The notes under the pieces are model-generated. The model was given only the letters and a program-made list of their open reading frames with translations. It ran no database searches and was not told where the DNA came from. A program made the translations under genes and the position numbers. Shown one piece after another: positions 33,973 through 44,805 of a stretch of DNA of 64,000 nt. The stretch's first letter is position 1; the number at the start of each line of letters is the position of its first letter. Origin of the DNA: Cryptomeria japonica (Eukaryota > Streptophyta > Pinopsida > Cupressales > Cupressaceae); contig NC_081408.1 in assembly GCF_030272615.1 (NCBI RefSeq), forward strand, positions 622,410,476 through 622,474,475, given 5' to 3'.

Positions 33973-36900
33973 AAATTAAGAAAAATGCATCCACAAGTGG
34001 CATTACTAGTCAAAGCAGAGCTGGAGAAGTTATTGGATGTTGGATTCATACGCCCAATTGATTATCCCGAATGGATCTCCAATTTAGTACCTGTCAGTAA
34101 ACCAGATCTCAGCATCAGAATATGTACAGATTTCAGAGACATCAACAAAGCTTGTCCGAAAGATGACTTCCCATTACCAAATATTGACTTGATCGTTGAT
34201 CTCACAGCGGGTCACGAAATGTTATCTTTAATGGATGGGTTTTCTGGTTATAATCAAATCAGGATTGCACCTGAGGATCAACACAAAACATCATTCACTT
34301 GTCCGTGGGGAACTTTCTGTTGGAATGTCATGCCCTTTGGGCTGAAAAATGCAGGTGCTACATATCAAAGAGCAATGACCACTATCTTTCATGATCTCAT
34401 GCACATAACCGTGGAAGATTATGTTGATGATCTCTTGGGTAAATCAATAGACAGAGATACACATTTGGACATACTTTCAGTCGTCTTTGATCGGTTGGAA
34501 AAATACAAAGTAAGATTAAACCCCAAGAAATGTGTCTTTGGAGTAACCTCCGGGAAGCTCCTAGGATTCATTGTGTCTAAAAGAGGAATCGAAGCCGATC
34601 CAGCAAAAGTCAAGGCTATCTTGGACATGTCGCCACCCAGAAATATCAGTCAACTTTGATCCTTACAAGGGAGACTCCAGTCTATACGAAGATTCATAGC
34701 ACAACTTGCAGATAAGTGTAATCCTTTCCAGCACCTGCTACATAAAAACATCAAGTTCAAATGGGATGATAACTGTCAACAAGCTTTTCAGACGCTCAAA
34801 GATCATCTTTTGAATCTGCCAGTTTTGATGCCACCAATTCCAGATCAGCCTTTGTTACTTTACATATCAGCTACTCCAACAGCACTGGGGGCACTCCTAG
34901 CACAACAAATTGCTGACGGCAAGGAAAAAGCAGTATACTATATCAGTCGCACATTGGTGGGATATGAGCTAAACTACACACCAATCGAGCGTGCATGTCT
35001 CACTGTGGTCTTTACTTCACAGAAACTACGACATTATATGCTCACTCATAAGACTAAGTTGATTACAAGAATTGATCCATTAAAATATCTTCTCAACAAA
35101 GCTACACTTATTGGGCGACTGGCCAAGTCGGTAATGATCCTGAGTGAATTCGACATCGAGTATGTGGACAGAAAAGCAATAAAAGGACAAGCAATTGCGG
35201 ATCAATTAGCAGATGCTCCCATGATAGATGATGTTCCTCTAAATTCAGAATTTCCAGATGAATCCATTTTAACAATATTACAGGCAAAGCCATGGCAACT
35301 ATACTTTGACGGCTCATACACACAGCATGGGGCAGGTGCTGGTATTCTCTTTATAACTCCTCAAGGCGATTCTATACCAAAATCATACCGCTTATCATTT
35401 CCTTGCACTAACAATATAGCAGAATATGAGGCATTAACAACTCGATTACGAATTGCAGTTCAGTGGAAGATCCAAGAACTTCGTGTTTTTGGGGATTCTT
35501 AACTTGTCATCCATCAAGCAACTGATGATTACCAAACAAAAGATGAAAAATTAATGCCTTACAAATAAATGGTGGATGATTTGAAACAGCACTTTACAAA
35601 GATAGATTTTGAGCAGATACCAAGAGAGCAGAATCGTGCTGCAGATGCCATGGCTACAATTGCTTCACTAATTGACCTGCCTCAAAATGAAACCTGCTAT
35701 GAGTTCCTGGTGGACAACCTGTTGGTTCCTTAATATGAGATCACTCCTACTGAAATGATATGCGTTGTTGGTCCCGAATCCCAATTATATGGCTCCATAT
35801 TCACATATCTTCATGACAATATCCTACCTCCTAATCTATCAAACAACCAACGCCGCACTTTCATTCGCCAATCCTCTTGATATGTCATTCTAGCTGATAT
35901 CCTATACCGACGAGGTCTAGATGGCACTCTTCTTAGATGTTTAGAAAGCGACGAAGCTCAGATTGCGTTACGTGAAGTGCATGAAGGGATATGTGGTCCG
36001 CATGCTAGTGGTCCTACCTTGGCCAAGAAACTCATCAGGACTAGATATTACTGGCCCAATATGGAAAAAGACTCATATCAGTTTGTCAAGAAATGTAAGC
36101 AATGTCAAATTCATGGAGACCTCATACATGCACCAGCACAAGAACTACAACCACTTGCATCTCCTTGGCCCTTTTGTCAGTGGGGACTTGATGTCATAGG
36201 CAAGATTCACCCTCCTTCCTCCAATGGTCATAAATTCATTATCATAGCCACAGAGTATTTCACAAAGTGGATTGAAGCTGTGCCTCTCACACAAGTCACT
36301 GGGAAATAAATTGCTACTTTCATCCTTAACTATATCATTTGCCGATATGGTATTCCTAATTCCATTATTACTGATAACGGGCATCCCTTCAAAAATCAGG
36401 ATGTTCATGAACTCTATGACCGCTTCCATATTTCCCATCATTTCTCCACACCATATTATCCCCAAGGTAATGGCCAAGCTAAGGCATCTAATAAAACAAT
36501 TCTTAAAATCCTCAAAAAGACAGACGACAACGCTGGCCGTAACTGGCATATCCAACTCAATCCTGCACTTTGGGCCTACCGCACAAGTGTCCGCACACCT
36601 ACAGGAGCTACACCCTACTCACTTGTCTATGGCGTTGAAGCCATCTTGCCTATTGAGGTCGAGTTACCTTCTTTATGGGTCTCTTTGCAAAACCTTATCA
36701 CTGATGAAGATTACAGGGTCTCTCGCTTATAAGAACTAGAACTGCTGGATGAACGGAGACAAACTGCTTTTAATCATCTCAAGGCTTACCAACAACGAAT
36801 GAGTCGCAGCTACAATCACAAAGTTAAGCCTCGCACATTTGAGGTCGGTGACTTGGTTCTCAGAGAAAATCCCAAGAATCACCAAGACAGAGAGAAGAAG

Positions 36901-37041
36901 GGCAAGTTCGAACCAAACTGGCTTGGTCCTTACATCATTACAGCAACCTATGGATCTGGTGCATATCAGCTCTCAACTACAGAAGGTGAACCTTTGGAAG
37001 ATCCTATCAATAGCATGCACCTTCGCAGGTTCTACACATAA
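33973..37041 (+). pseudogene. pol: Element D reverse transcriptase, RNase H, second RNase H and integrase
   Basis: Same frame as gag and protease throughout. Reverse transcriptase: LLDVGFIRPIDYPEWISNLV, FSGYNQIRIAPEDQHKTSF and YVDDL (about 34420). RNase H: PTALGALLAQQ and LNYTPIERACLTVV. Second RNase H: WQLYFDGSYTQHGAGAGI, NIAEYEALTTRL, LRVFGDS and QNRAADAMATIA (about 35290-35660). Integrase: zinc region GPHASGPTLAKK...KCKQC, then WGLDVIGKI, ITDNGHPF and PQGNGQAKASNK, where Gln-Ala stands at the usual Glu position. C-terminal domain: PRTFEVGDLVLRENPK to FYT. Stops: TGA 34657, TAA 35500, 35566 and 35731, TGA 35878, TAA 36307 and 36730. There is no frameshift. Element E has Gln or Arg at several of these positions. 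Confidence 0.9.
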
Positions 37042-38753
37042 GCTCTTCGGAATATCCTAATCCAAAAATACAAAAAAATCAAAAAAATTCAAAAATACAA
37101 AAAAAATTATAAAACAAAAAAATCGTTACTTGGTGAAAACCTGGCAAACAAGCGCCTTGTGACACAAAAAAAAAAAAAAAATTTGAAAAATCAAAAAAGT
37201 AAAGAGAAATAATTTCGTCCAACGGTGAAAACCACTTCGATGGTGCCCTGGGCAAGTACCATGGTGAAAACTGGGTCACCAGCGCCATGCGTAGAGACAT
37301 TGCTCCTCCCTCCTTCAGGATTCACTTTCATCCTTTCACTTTGTACACACTCACAACCTATTCACTCATAATAAACTTACCCATTCCCATCATGGCTTGT
37401 TATTGATCTACCCAAGATTGGTTAGCCATTCATAGTAAACCTCCCTTTTCATCCATAATAAATCAGATCCTATCTGTGACTAAGGCAAATCCTACGTCTA
37501 GTGATGGGTGCGGAACTAAGAACACCACATGTTTCGAGGAGTACAGTTTCTTCCAGCTTCCTTCAAGTCTATTCGTGCACAATCCGCAATAAAGCAACAT
37601 TTGTATCGCAAGATCCGCAATAAAGTTCCATCTTCTCCGCAATAAAGTATCAGTTTCATGGAGTCAGTCAGTTTTAGATGAGACACAGCAGCAACAATGG
37701 GCTTCAACAAATCAAATTTTTCAACAGACTCAGACAACATATGGTTCAGTGCTATCTATCCTTTTTGTGAAAGTAAACATTGTGACCACAATCAAATAAG
37801 ACTTATACAAGTGACAAGAGACACTAAACTTGAGGACTACAGTGGATGTTGGTGTCGAGTCTTGGTTTTCTTTTGATTTTATCTTTTGGTGACATGTCTT
37901 TTAGCTTTTCCAAGATGTCTCTGACTAGAGATTCTATCTCCAGGATGTCTTTGACTAGAAAGGCGAGGATGGGGTATAGTCACCTATTTGCATTTGCTGT
38001 CTGTGGATTGTCTTTTAGTAATGCTATGACTTGTCCGAGGATATGAGGACACTGTGAGTCTAGTGTGAACTGGGGCATTCCTTGTTTGTGACTGTCTTAT
38101 CTCCATGCAAACAGGTACAATGACTTTCTGGGTCAAACATATGCCTCGATTGTCATAACCTATTTTGCCATAATAAGCTCAATGATGATAACGCACAAGA
38201 AGCTCTTTCACTTTCATATCTTCTATCTTCCATCCCCCCTTTCTTGATTGGCTTCCATCATCCTTCTTGAGTCCACGTAGCCTGCTATCACATGACTGAG
38301 TATAATGACACACCAAAAACATTTGCATTTCATGTAGTTTGCACCTGCATTTCCACATATAAGCATTTCACACATACATATAGATATCACAATTGCATCA
38401 CATCCTGCACACAACATCTGTTAGCACAATTTACATTTGCATTATCATATTCATTTGTATTACATACATTCACATTTGCATCATGCATCACATATACAAC
38501 ATAAAAGAACAAAAATATATATTGCATTGCATCATGTATATATTTGCATCCATATCATAAGCATCATAAGAACATCTCATCACATCGGTACACATGCATA
38601 TAGCTGCCGCAAAAAATGAATCATCTCATATATATATATATATAAAGTGTCATGATACAATGATGTCAAAAAAATCATATGGCTACAATCACCCGCAGGT
38701 GTCTACAATACAAAAAAATGGTACAAATACTGATACAAGGGAGCCCTCTATGG
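37042..38753. other. Element D 3' non-coding region
   Basis: No credible gene. It contains A-rich runs (37161-37179), four GGTGAAAACC-type motifs (about 37131-37270), CAT/TTTGCAT-rich low complexity (38290-38600) and an AT microsatellite near 38628-38645. It separates the 3' ends of pol and the antisense gene, so the two transcripts converge here. Confidence 0.7.
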
Positions 38754-40751
38754 CTATGATGAACTCCCTCCCTCAGAGCCGCCTGGCCTCGATAGAATCT
38801 GAGCTCTAGAAGGACCCGCTCCAGGATCACCCTGCCTGTCCCCCCTATCTGGTGGTGGTGGACGACCCATGACCCCACCACTCGATGCCTGTCTCCTTCG
38901 GCTCCCTCCCGTAGCTGTCGCTGTCCACGATGGTCTATGGAAGCTCCTCGCCTGCTGATCTGCTGGCACGGCACCATAATACAAGTCCCTCCAGTAGGCA
39001 ATCTCCTCTCCGGCTCGCAGGACATATGCGTAGCCTGCTCCTGTGTCCTCTACCGCCTACCTCCCTGCCCTCAGCGCTGTCTCAACCTCCGTGTAGTGCT
39101 GAATCGCCTGATCCCTCTCCCACTCAGTATCCCTGAGCCTGGTCCTGAGTCGGTCCCTCTCCCTCTCCAGATCCTGGATCTCATCTGCTTGGCCCTGGCA
39201 GATCTCCTTGAGCTCAATCAGCTCATCCTCCTCTGGATCCCCACCCTCTGCCTCTGCCTGTGGCTCTCCCTCTGCGGGTGCCTGCCCCTGTACCTATCCC
39301 TATACCTGTACTGGTGCCTGAATGGGTACCTGTCTTAGTACATGCCTAGGTCCCTGTACCTATCTCCATCCCTGCTCCTGTGCCTGTACTGGCACCTGTC
39401 CCTGTACCTGTCCCTGTCTCTGTCCCTGTGATGCTGGTACCTGCAGGGGCAATCCACCGTGACCCCTCACCACCTGGACCTGTCCCTCCTGTCCACCCTC
39501 CCTCCGAGGTGCCACCCTCCTCTCCCCAACTACTCCCCTCTTCCTCCATCAGCCTCGGCCTCCATCACCCCCACCATCATCATCATCATCTCCTCCTCCA
39601 TCTCCCTCCAGTAACTCTCCTGGATCTGTCAATTGAGGGAATGGATGCTCGGCCCAATATGCTGAATACTCTGCATCCATCTCGGCATCCTCGATCTCTG
39701 GCCACATATCCCAGGGTAGGGGCACCATCTCTGCCAGCTATGTTAGTGCCTGATTATATGACAATAACGGCCCGAACTGCGCCTGATCCCTCACTGTACG
39801 GGCATACATACCCGAGCCTCGTGGCATCCTCTGGCTCCTGCCATACTGCCTACATACTCTATCCACCAGCTGTCTCTCCAGTACATAGGGCATCCACCCA
39901 ATCAGATACCTGCTCTGGAAGGTGTAAGGCAGCTCCACTGCGTCATCCTCCCACTCCTCGCATCCCAGATACAGCCTCCAAATGACTACATCAATGTCAT
40001 CTATCACTCACCGCCAATGCTCTAGCCTGCCAATCCGAGGCTACGAAGTGATCATGTCATACAGATGAACAAAACTCCATCCATGACCTCTCCCTCTGAA
40101 ATGTATTGGCCATGTGATAGGCAGATGCTCGTATGCCCAAACCTGTAGTAGTGTCACTCCACAACCCAGTCCCACTGATCCATGGTAGACAAAATGGTGA
40201 AGCTCATAATATAGGTGGGCCAATACACATGGACCCCACGCATATCTAGTGTGCTATGTCACCAATATCTCTAGTGCTCCTCCCCAGCCCACTACCAACC
40301 CCCGTGTCACCCTGTCCGGACATAAGAACCCACTGATAGCTCCTCCGATCACAGTTGGCAAGGCTAGTCCTGTCGTGGTCATGGTGTCCCATGCCACATG
40401 TCCTGCTCTCATCTCTAGGCCAGGATCCTGAAACACCCGTCTCAAAGCCTCTCTGTCTCCGTCGCGATCATATGGAATCAGATCTCCATCGATCGGTATC
40501 CGTAGAATCCTGTAAACATCCTCAAGGGTGACTATCATCTCACCCATCGGCAAATGAAATGTGCATGTCTCTGAATGCCATCTCTCGGCCAGCGCAGTCA
40601 GCAAACCCATGTTTGCCCGAAACTCAGGCACATATAGCACGTGTCTCAATCCCATCTCCTCGATGGCAGCCCTATCCTGAAATGACAACTCCGGTCGCAA
40701 CCTCTGTGTCGATGGGAATCTCTCCCGTGACTCTAACATAGGCAAATACTC
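38754..40751 (-). pseudogene. Antisense plant-mobile-domain gene of element D, exon 2
   Basis: Begins after a splice acceptor (TTTGACTGCAG then GAG) at 40751. PMD features: MGLLTALAERWHSETCTFHL, PMGEMIVTLEDVYRILRIPI, VWAYEHLPITWPIHFRG, then a WRLYLGCEEWEDD segment and LVDRVCRQYGRSQRMPRG. The C-terminal third is Asp/Gly/Thr-rich, then an ELIELKEICQGQADEIQDLE coiled coil and a Pro/Gly tail ending at 38754. Stops (TAG 40254, TAG near 40041, TGA near 40010, TAG near 39738, TAG near 39060) and a shift in the repetitive part break it. PMD proteins (MAIN/MAIL family in plants) act in nuclear gene and transposon silencing. Related domains are known inside transposons. The role in this element is unknown. 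Confidence 0.85.
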
Positions 40752-40789
40752 CTGCAGTCAAACAAATCAATCATGTCAGTCATCGTGGC

Positions 40790-41150
40790 ATTCACTGTTC
40801 ATCACAAAATGCTACTCGCTATCTAAATGCATATGGTTATCTATCTTAGTGACACTCACTGTTCATCACAAAGTGTTGCTTCTATCTTAGTAGTGCTCCT
40901 TGTTCATCACAAAGTACTACGTGTGTGACACTCACTGTTCATCACAAAGTGTTGCTCACATCTTGCACTCCTTGTTCATCACAAAGTGCAGCTCATACTT
41001 TGGGTACTCCCTGTTCATCACAAAGTACTTTATTTTGGTGCTCCCTATTCATCACAAAGTGCCTTGATCTATCCTAGTCTTCCTAGAGGACCTGCTTGAG
41101 TGTATCCTCTCAGTAGCTTATCCAATCGACAGCGTATGTTCATCACAAAA
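40790..41150. repeat. GTTCATCACAAAGTG array (eight copies)
   Basis: About eight copies of TGTTCATCACAAAGTG separated by 20-45 bp of variable sequence (about 40795, 40858, 40899, 40929, 40972, 41009, 41044, 41139). It lies inside the predicted antisense intron. Confidence 0.85.
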
Positions 41151-41189
41151 CTACCGATTTGACCTAGAAGACAAAACCTTGCATTTTTG

Positions 41190-41435
41190 GACATAAACGT
41201 GTTTCTAACTCACAAACGCACCTATTGACTGCACAAGCGCGCCTAAACAACACAGACGCACCTGTTTGACATAAACGTGCCTAAATTATCCACAAACGCG
41301 ACTTTGCAACATAAACGCCCCTGAAGGACGTAGACGCACCTGCATCTGGCACAAACGCGGTTCCAGACACAGACGTACCTAGCACCGACACAGACGCGCC
41401 TGTCGGACATAGACGCGCCTGACACTGACGCAGAC
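41190..41435 (-). repeat. GCGTCTGTG array 3, antisense orientation
   Basis: About thirteen copies of the same nonamer (written CACAGACGC on the plus strand) with variants such as CACAAACGC and CATAGACGC. It is oriented with the antisense gene, mirroring the sense-leader arrays at 27425 and 28874. Confidence 0.85.
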
Positions 41436-41557
41436 GCGGTTTCCCATTTTTTTGCATTTTTTGCATCCTACTTCTAAGTGCATTTATTGCCCTATCTACC
41501 ATGCATTAATGACAAAAGAAAATGCGTCAAAGTACGAGGGGGTTTGGTGGTACTTAC

Positions 41558-41623
41558 CGGCTCTCCTGCCTCTGCTGGTCTCTGAAATCGGCGAACGCGG
41601 TCGAATCTGTGCACGAAAGCCAT
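41558..41623 (-). CDS. Antisense PMD gene, exon 1
   Basis: The ATG at 41623 starts MAFVHRFDRVRRFQRPAEAG and the exon ends GEP at a strong donor (GTAAGTACC). Phase 0 joins it to exon 2 (EYLPMLESRERF). The frame is open further upstream without another ATG. A TATA-like TATAAGA lies at 41715-41721, about 95 bp upstream of the ATG. Confidence 0.65.
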
Positions 41624-41714
41624 CGTTGCTGACTGCTGCTGCTCTTTTTCTCGCTCTGCACTATGATCTCGTGAAGGTGTAGATGACAATGAGGATGTCT
41701 TTTTCCCATGGTCT

Positions 41715-41721
41715 ATCTTAT
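41715..41721 (-). promoter_or_regulatory. TATA-like box of the antisense gene
   Basis: GCTATAAGATAG on the minus strand, about 90 bp upstream of the exon 1 ATG and about 250 bp inside the 3' LTR boundary. Confidence 0.45.
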
Positions 41722-41952
41722 AGCCTACCCTAGCTTGGCCTTCATTTCCCGAGTCAGTCTTCGTTATCCCGTGACTTTGTCACTTTATCCGACCATTCCA
41801 TTCTAGCCTTTCTTTCTTATCGAGAGATTGTCTGCAATCTTTTTAGACATTTTCATCCAATCTCTCGAGGGGGCAGATTATTCCCATTTTGGGGCAACTC
41901 TGTATCAGTTCATCTTATCTTCTTTGAAACAACGCGACAAGCCACATTGTCT

Positions 41953-41967
41953 CAAAGAGGAGCAAAA
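41953..41967 (+). other. Polypurine tract of element D
   Basis: CAAAGAGGAGCAAAA directly before the 3' LTR. Confidence 0.75.
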
Positions 41968-42751
41968 TGTAGACACCTAAAATTGTCCAGTCTAATTAAA
42001 TAAATATTTTATTTATTTAATTATCTAAGCCTAATTCTTCTATTAATTAAATAAATCTTTATTTATTTAATTCATTCATTTATCCTCTTCTAGCCTTATT
42101 TCTCATTTAAATAAATACATTTATTTATTTAAATTATCCTTTTCCTAAATTAAATAAATATTTTATTTATTTAATTATCCCATTTCTTCTATTAATTAAA
42201 TAAATCTTTATTTATTTAATTAATTCATTAGCCTTTTCTACACATGACACATGTCATTCATCTCTTAATTCCTACACTACCTACCCCTTTCATTATTTTG
42301 GTATTTCTTTTACCTACCCTCTAATCTTAGCCGACCTCTCTTTTTACACCTCTCAATCTTATCCCTCCATTTCATATTGTGTCTTCTATTTAAGGAGATG
42401 CCTTTTTCATTGTCAAACCCTAATGTCTAATCACTCATCCTAACAACTTGATCACTTGACTACACTACGATCCTACTTGCAACCACATTCCGTTCTTTGT
42501 TGAGCTCTTGTGCACATAAAATCTGAGAGCAAATATATCAAGCAAGATCAATGGAGATAGGAAGAATGGAGATCAAAACCCTATTGGACATGTGATGGTA
42601 TAATCTTTATGATTTCATTTTATTTGGATTGTCGTAGGTAATCTTCATATGTTATGGTGGATCTTTGTTGATTGTTAGGCTAGGGTTTTGTGGTTGAATT
42701 CATTTAGCCTTTCAATATTGTTATTATTGTTATCCATTTTCACCATATACA
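41968..42751 (+). repeat. Element D 3' LTR
   Basis: 784 bp, the same length as the 5' LTR, with about seven substitutions and no indel by eye. Followed by the CATAT duplication. Confidence 0.95.
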
Positions 42752-42756
42752 CATAT

Positions 42757-43208
42757 AACTCCAAAAAGAGTAATTGGTATGTCACCTTTTCAACTTTTGT
42801 ATGAATGCCAAGATTCTGATCACTGTGGAACTTCTAGCACTAAAGCTTGCCAAGGCCATTGAAGATGAGACATATCAAGATTCGCTGGATAAGCGGATTA
42901 TGTTTCTTTCTCATCTGGAAGAAACAAGAGATGAAGTGGTAGACAGGATTGTTGTGCACCAAAACCAAGTGAAGGCATTGTTTGATAAGAAAACAACTTC
43001 CCATGAGTTCTTAGTTGGTGATCAAGTTTTGTTATGGGACAAGAGGAGGGAATCAAAGGGTTTGCATGGAAAGTTTGATTCCTTATGGCAAGGTCCCTTT
43101 ACTATTCATGAAGTATGTGGCAAGCATAGCTACTTACTTGCATATGAAGATGGTACCCCGTTCTCGCTACCTCATAGTGGAGAAAATTTGAAGCTCTTTA
43201 CTCAATAG
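42757..43208 (+). pseudogene. Element A integrase C-terminal part, after element D
   Basis: Resumes the integrase with TPKRVIGMSPFQLLYECQD, then one frameshift near 42815. From about 42800 the frame reads LALKLAKAIEDETYQD, FDKKTTSHEFLVGDQVLLWD and WQGPFTIHEV, the conserved GPF-Y-type end of gypsy integrases. It ends at the TAG at 43206. Confidence 0.85.
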
Positions 43209-43369
43209 AGAGCGATATAAAGGAAGTTTTACTTTTTGCAAAAATTTGTATAGTCTTTTCTTTTCAATCTTTTCATCGCCTGACTCTATAGCCCAATGGA
43301 TATAGGCAGTCAGAGTTCTGGATTCTACAACCTTCAAGTGGTGTAGCTTGTTCCCCAGTCAGAGCCAAC
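43209..43369 (+). other. Element A 3' untranslated stretch
   Basis: About 160 bp between pol and the 3' LTR with no gene. I expected a polypurine tract next to 43370 but the bases before the LTR (CAGTCAGAGCCAAC) are not purine-rich, so it is either decayed or the boundary is a few bases off. Confidence 0.6.
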
Positions 43370-43534
43370 TATTGTCCTCGATTTCAGCATGGCCAAAATC
43401 ATGAGGCAACCCTATGAAACTGGTCCGTTTCATACCTTATGGTCTCCAGGAGAGCTTAATTGACTTAGTCGGTTAGTTCGTTTTGTTCCTTGTTTTCTGT
43501 TTTTATCATTTTCCTAGTACCTTTAAGTTTGCAG

Positions 43535-44665
43535 TTTTACCTGTAGTTCAAACTTTAAAGTCTAAACTACAGGGTTCTTTTTGCTTTATACACATCGGAT
43601 TTTAAAGTCCGATGTGTATTTGTAGGTTTTCTTGCCTGCAGTTCAGACTTTAAAGTCCGAACTGTATGTGGTCCTAGCCTGTAGTTTGGACTTTAAAGTC
43701 CAAACTGCAAGTGGTTTGTCCAAAGGTTGCATGTTGGACTTTAAAGTCCAATGTGCAAGAATTTCTAGCCTGCATGTCGGACTTTAAAGTCTGACATGCA
43801 ACTACGTGTTGTAATTAATGCAACATTAATTGATAAATTAGGGTTTGTTTAAATGCTTTTTAAGCTAATTTTTGTGTTTTTAGTCTCCATTTTGGTTTGT
43901 CCTGCATGCACCCTCCTCCATTTTCCTCACCGTGACTCAGATTTTGCTCGCCTCGACTCAGATCAGATCTCTCCTTGTCGGATTTTTCAACATCATTTGT
44001 TGCGGAAGAGGTAGGGTTTGTATTTTGTTTTCTTTTTGGGTTTTTGTTTGATTTTAGCTTCTCCATTTGTCTTGTCTTATTTTCTTTTGGTTTTCGCTTT
44101 GTGTGTCAGAAGAGCATTCAAATTTTGAACTTCGATTGTCTCCCTTGTTTCAAAGGACAATCGGAGTTCAAACCCCGATTGCCCTCCGAAGTCCCCCTTC
44201 TCCAGCCACATACCAGACTTTAAAATCTGGTGTGTAGCTGGATTGAAGGATCTCTGCATATCGGATTTTAAAGTCTGATATGCGGGATCATAACCTTCAC
44301 ATATCGGACTTTATATCTAATATCCATAGAAGGATAGGTTGACATGTTAGGTTTTAAAACCTGACATGTCAACCAGTTATTTTTCCCTTTGTAAGCACAT
44401 CAGACATTAAAGTCTGATCTTCCTTTAATATTTCCCAAGTTGCACATCAGACTTTAAAGTCTGATGTGCTTGTTTTCACCCCCAACACATCAGACTTTAA
44501 AGTCTGATGTGTTATTGACCTCCCCGAATTGACACATCAGACTTTAAAGTCCGATGTGTTGATGACCCATCTCGGATTTACACATCGGACTTTAAAGTTT
44601 GATGTGTTGATCAAGGTATTTTTAATTGCACTTCAAACTTTAAAGTCCGATGTGCAATTTTTGTT
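43535..44665. repeat. Palindrome arrays of the A 3' LTR
   Basis: Same units and order as 526-1645, with TTTAAA centres and matched arms. Several units are more perfect here (for example GCATGTCGGACTTTAAAG followed by TCTGACATGC), others less, so the two LTR copies have decayed independently. Confidence 0.88.
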
Positions 44666-44805
44666 TTCAAAAGAGCATGTCGAACTTTTTTCCCCGACCT
44701 GCTGTTTTTGGCAGTTTTACTCCCAAGCCTATTTTGAGTCACGTTTTTTAATCCGTTTGAGAAAATTGATTTTGATAAGGATGAATAGCTAATCATCAGT
44801 GTTGA

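Larger units (their letters stand above)
40752..41557 (-). other. Intron of the antisense PMD gene, with two repeat arrays
   Basis: Donor GTAAGTACC at 41557 and acceptor TGACTGCAG at 40752, about 806 bp, phase 0 on both sides so the frame is kept. It contains a GCGTCTGTG array (41190-41435) and a GTTCATCACAAAGTG array (40790-41150). Splicing is predicted from sequence only. Confidence 0.75.
26533..42751 (+). mobile_element. Element D: 16.2-kb Tat-type Ty3/gypsy with antisense PMD gene
   Basis: LTRs of 784 bp each (26533-27316 and 41968-42751) with only about seven mismatches by my count, a target duplication CATAT (26528-26532 and 42752-42756), a primer site, polypurine tract, gag, protease with G-patch, reverse transcriptase, RNase H, second RNase H and integrase. 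The 4.9 kb between pol and the 3' LTR holds a spliced antisense gene. Antisense extra genes between pol and the 3' LTR, including PMD-type ones, are known in Tat-lineage elements. It is the youngest insertion in the window. Confidence 0.96.

Noticed and set aside
38594-39985. Plus-strand Pro/Val/Leu-rich frames, including one of about 200 codons
   Set aside because: They overlap the antisense PMD gene, whose minus-strand reading has clear family motifs.
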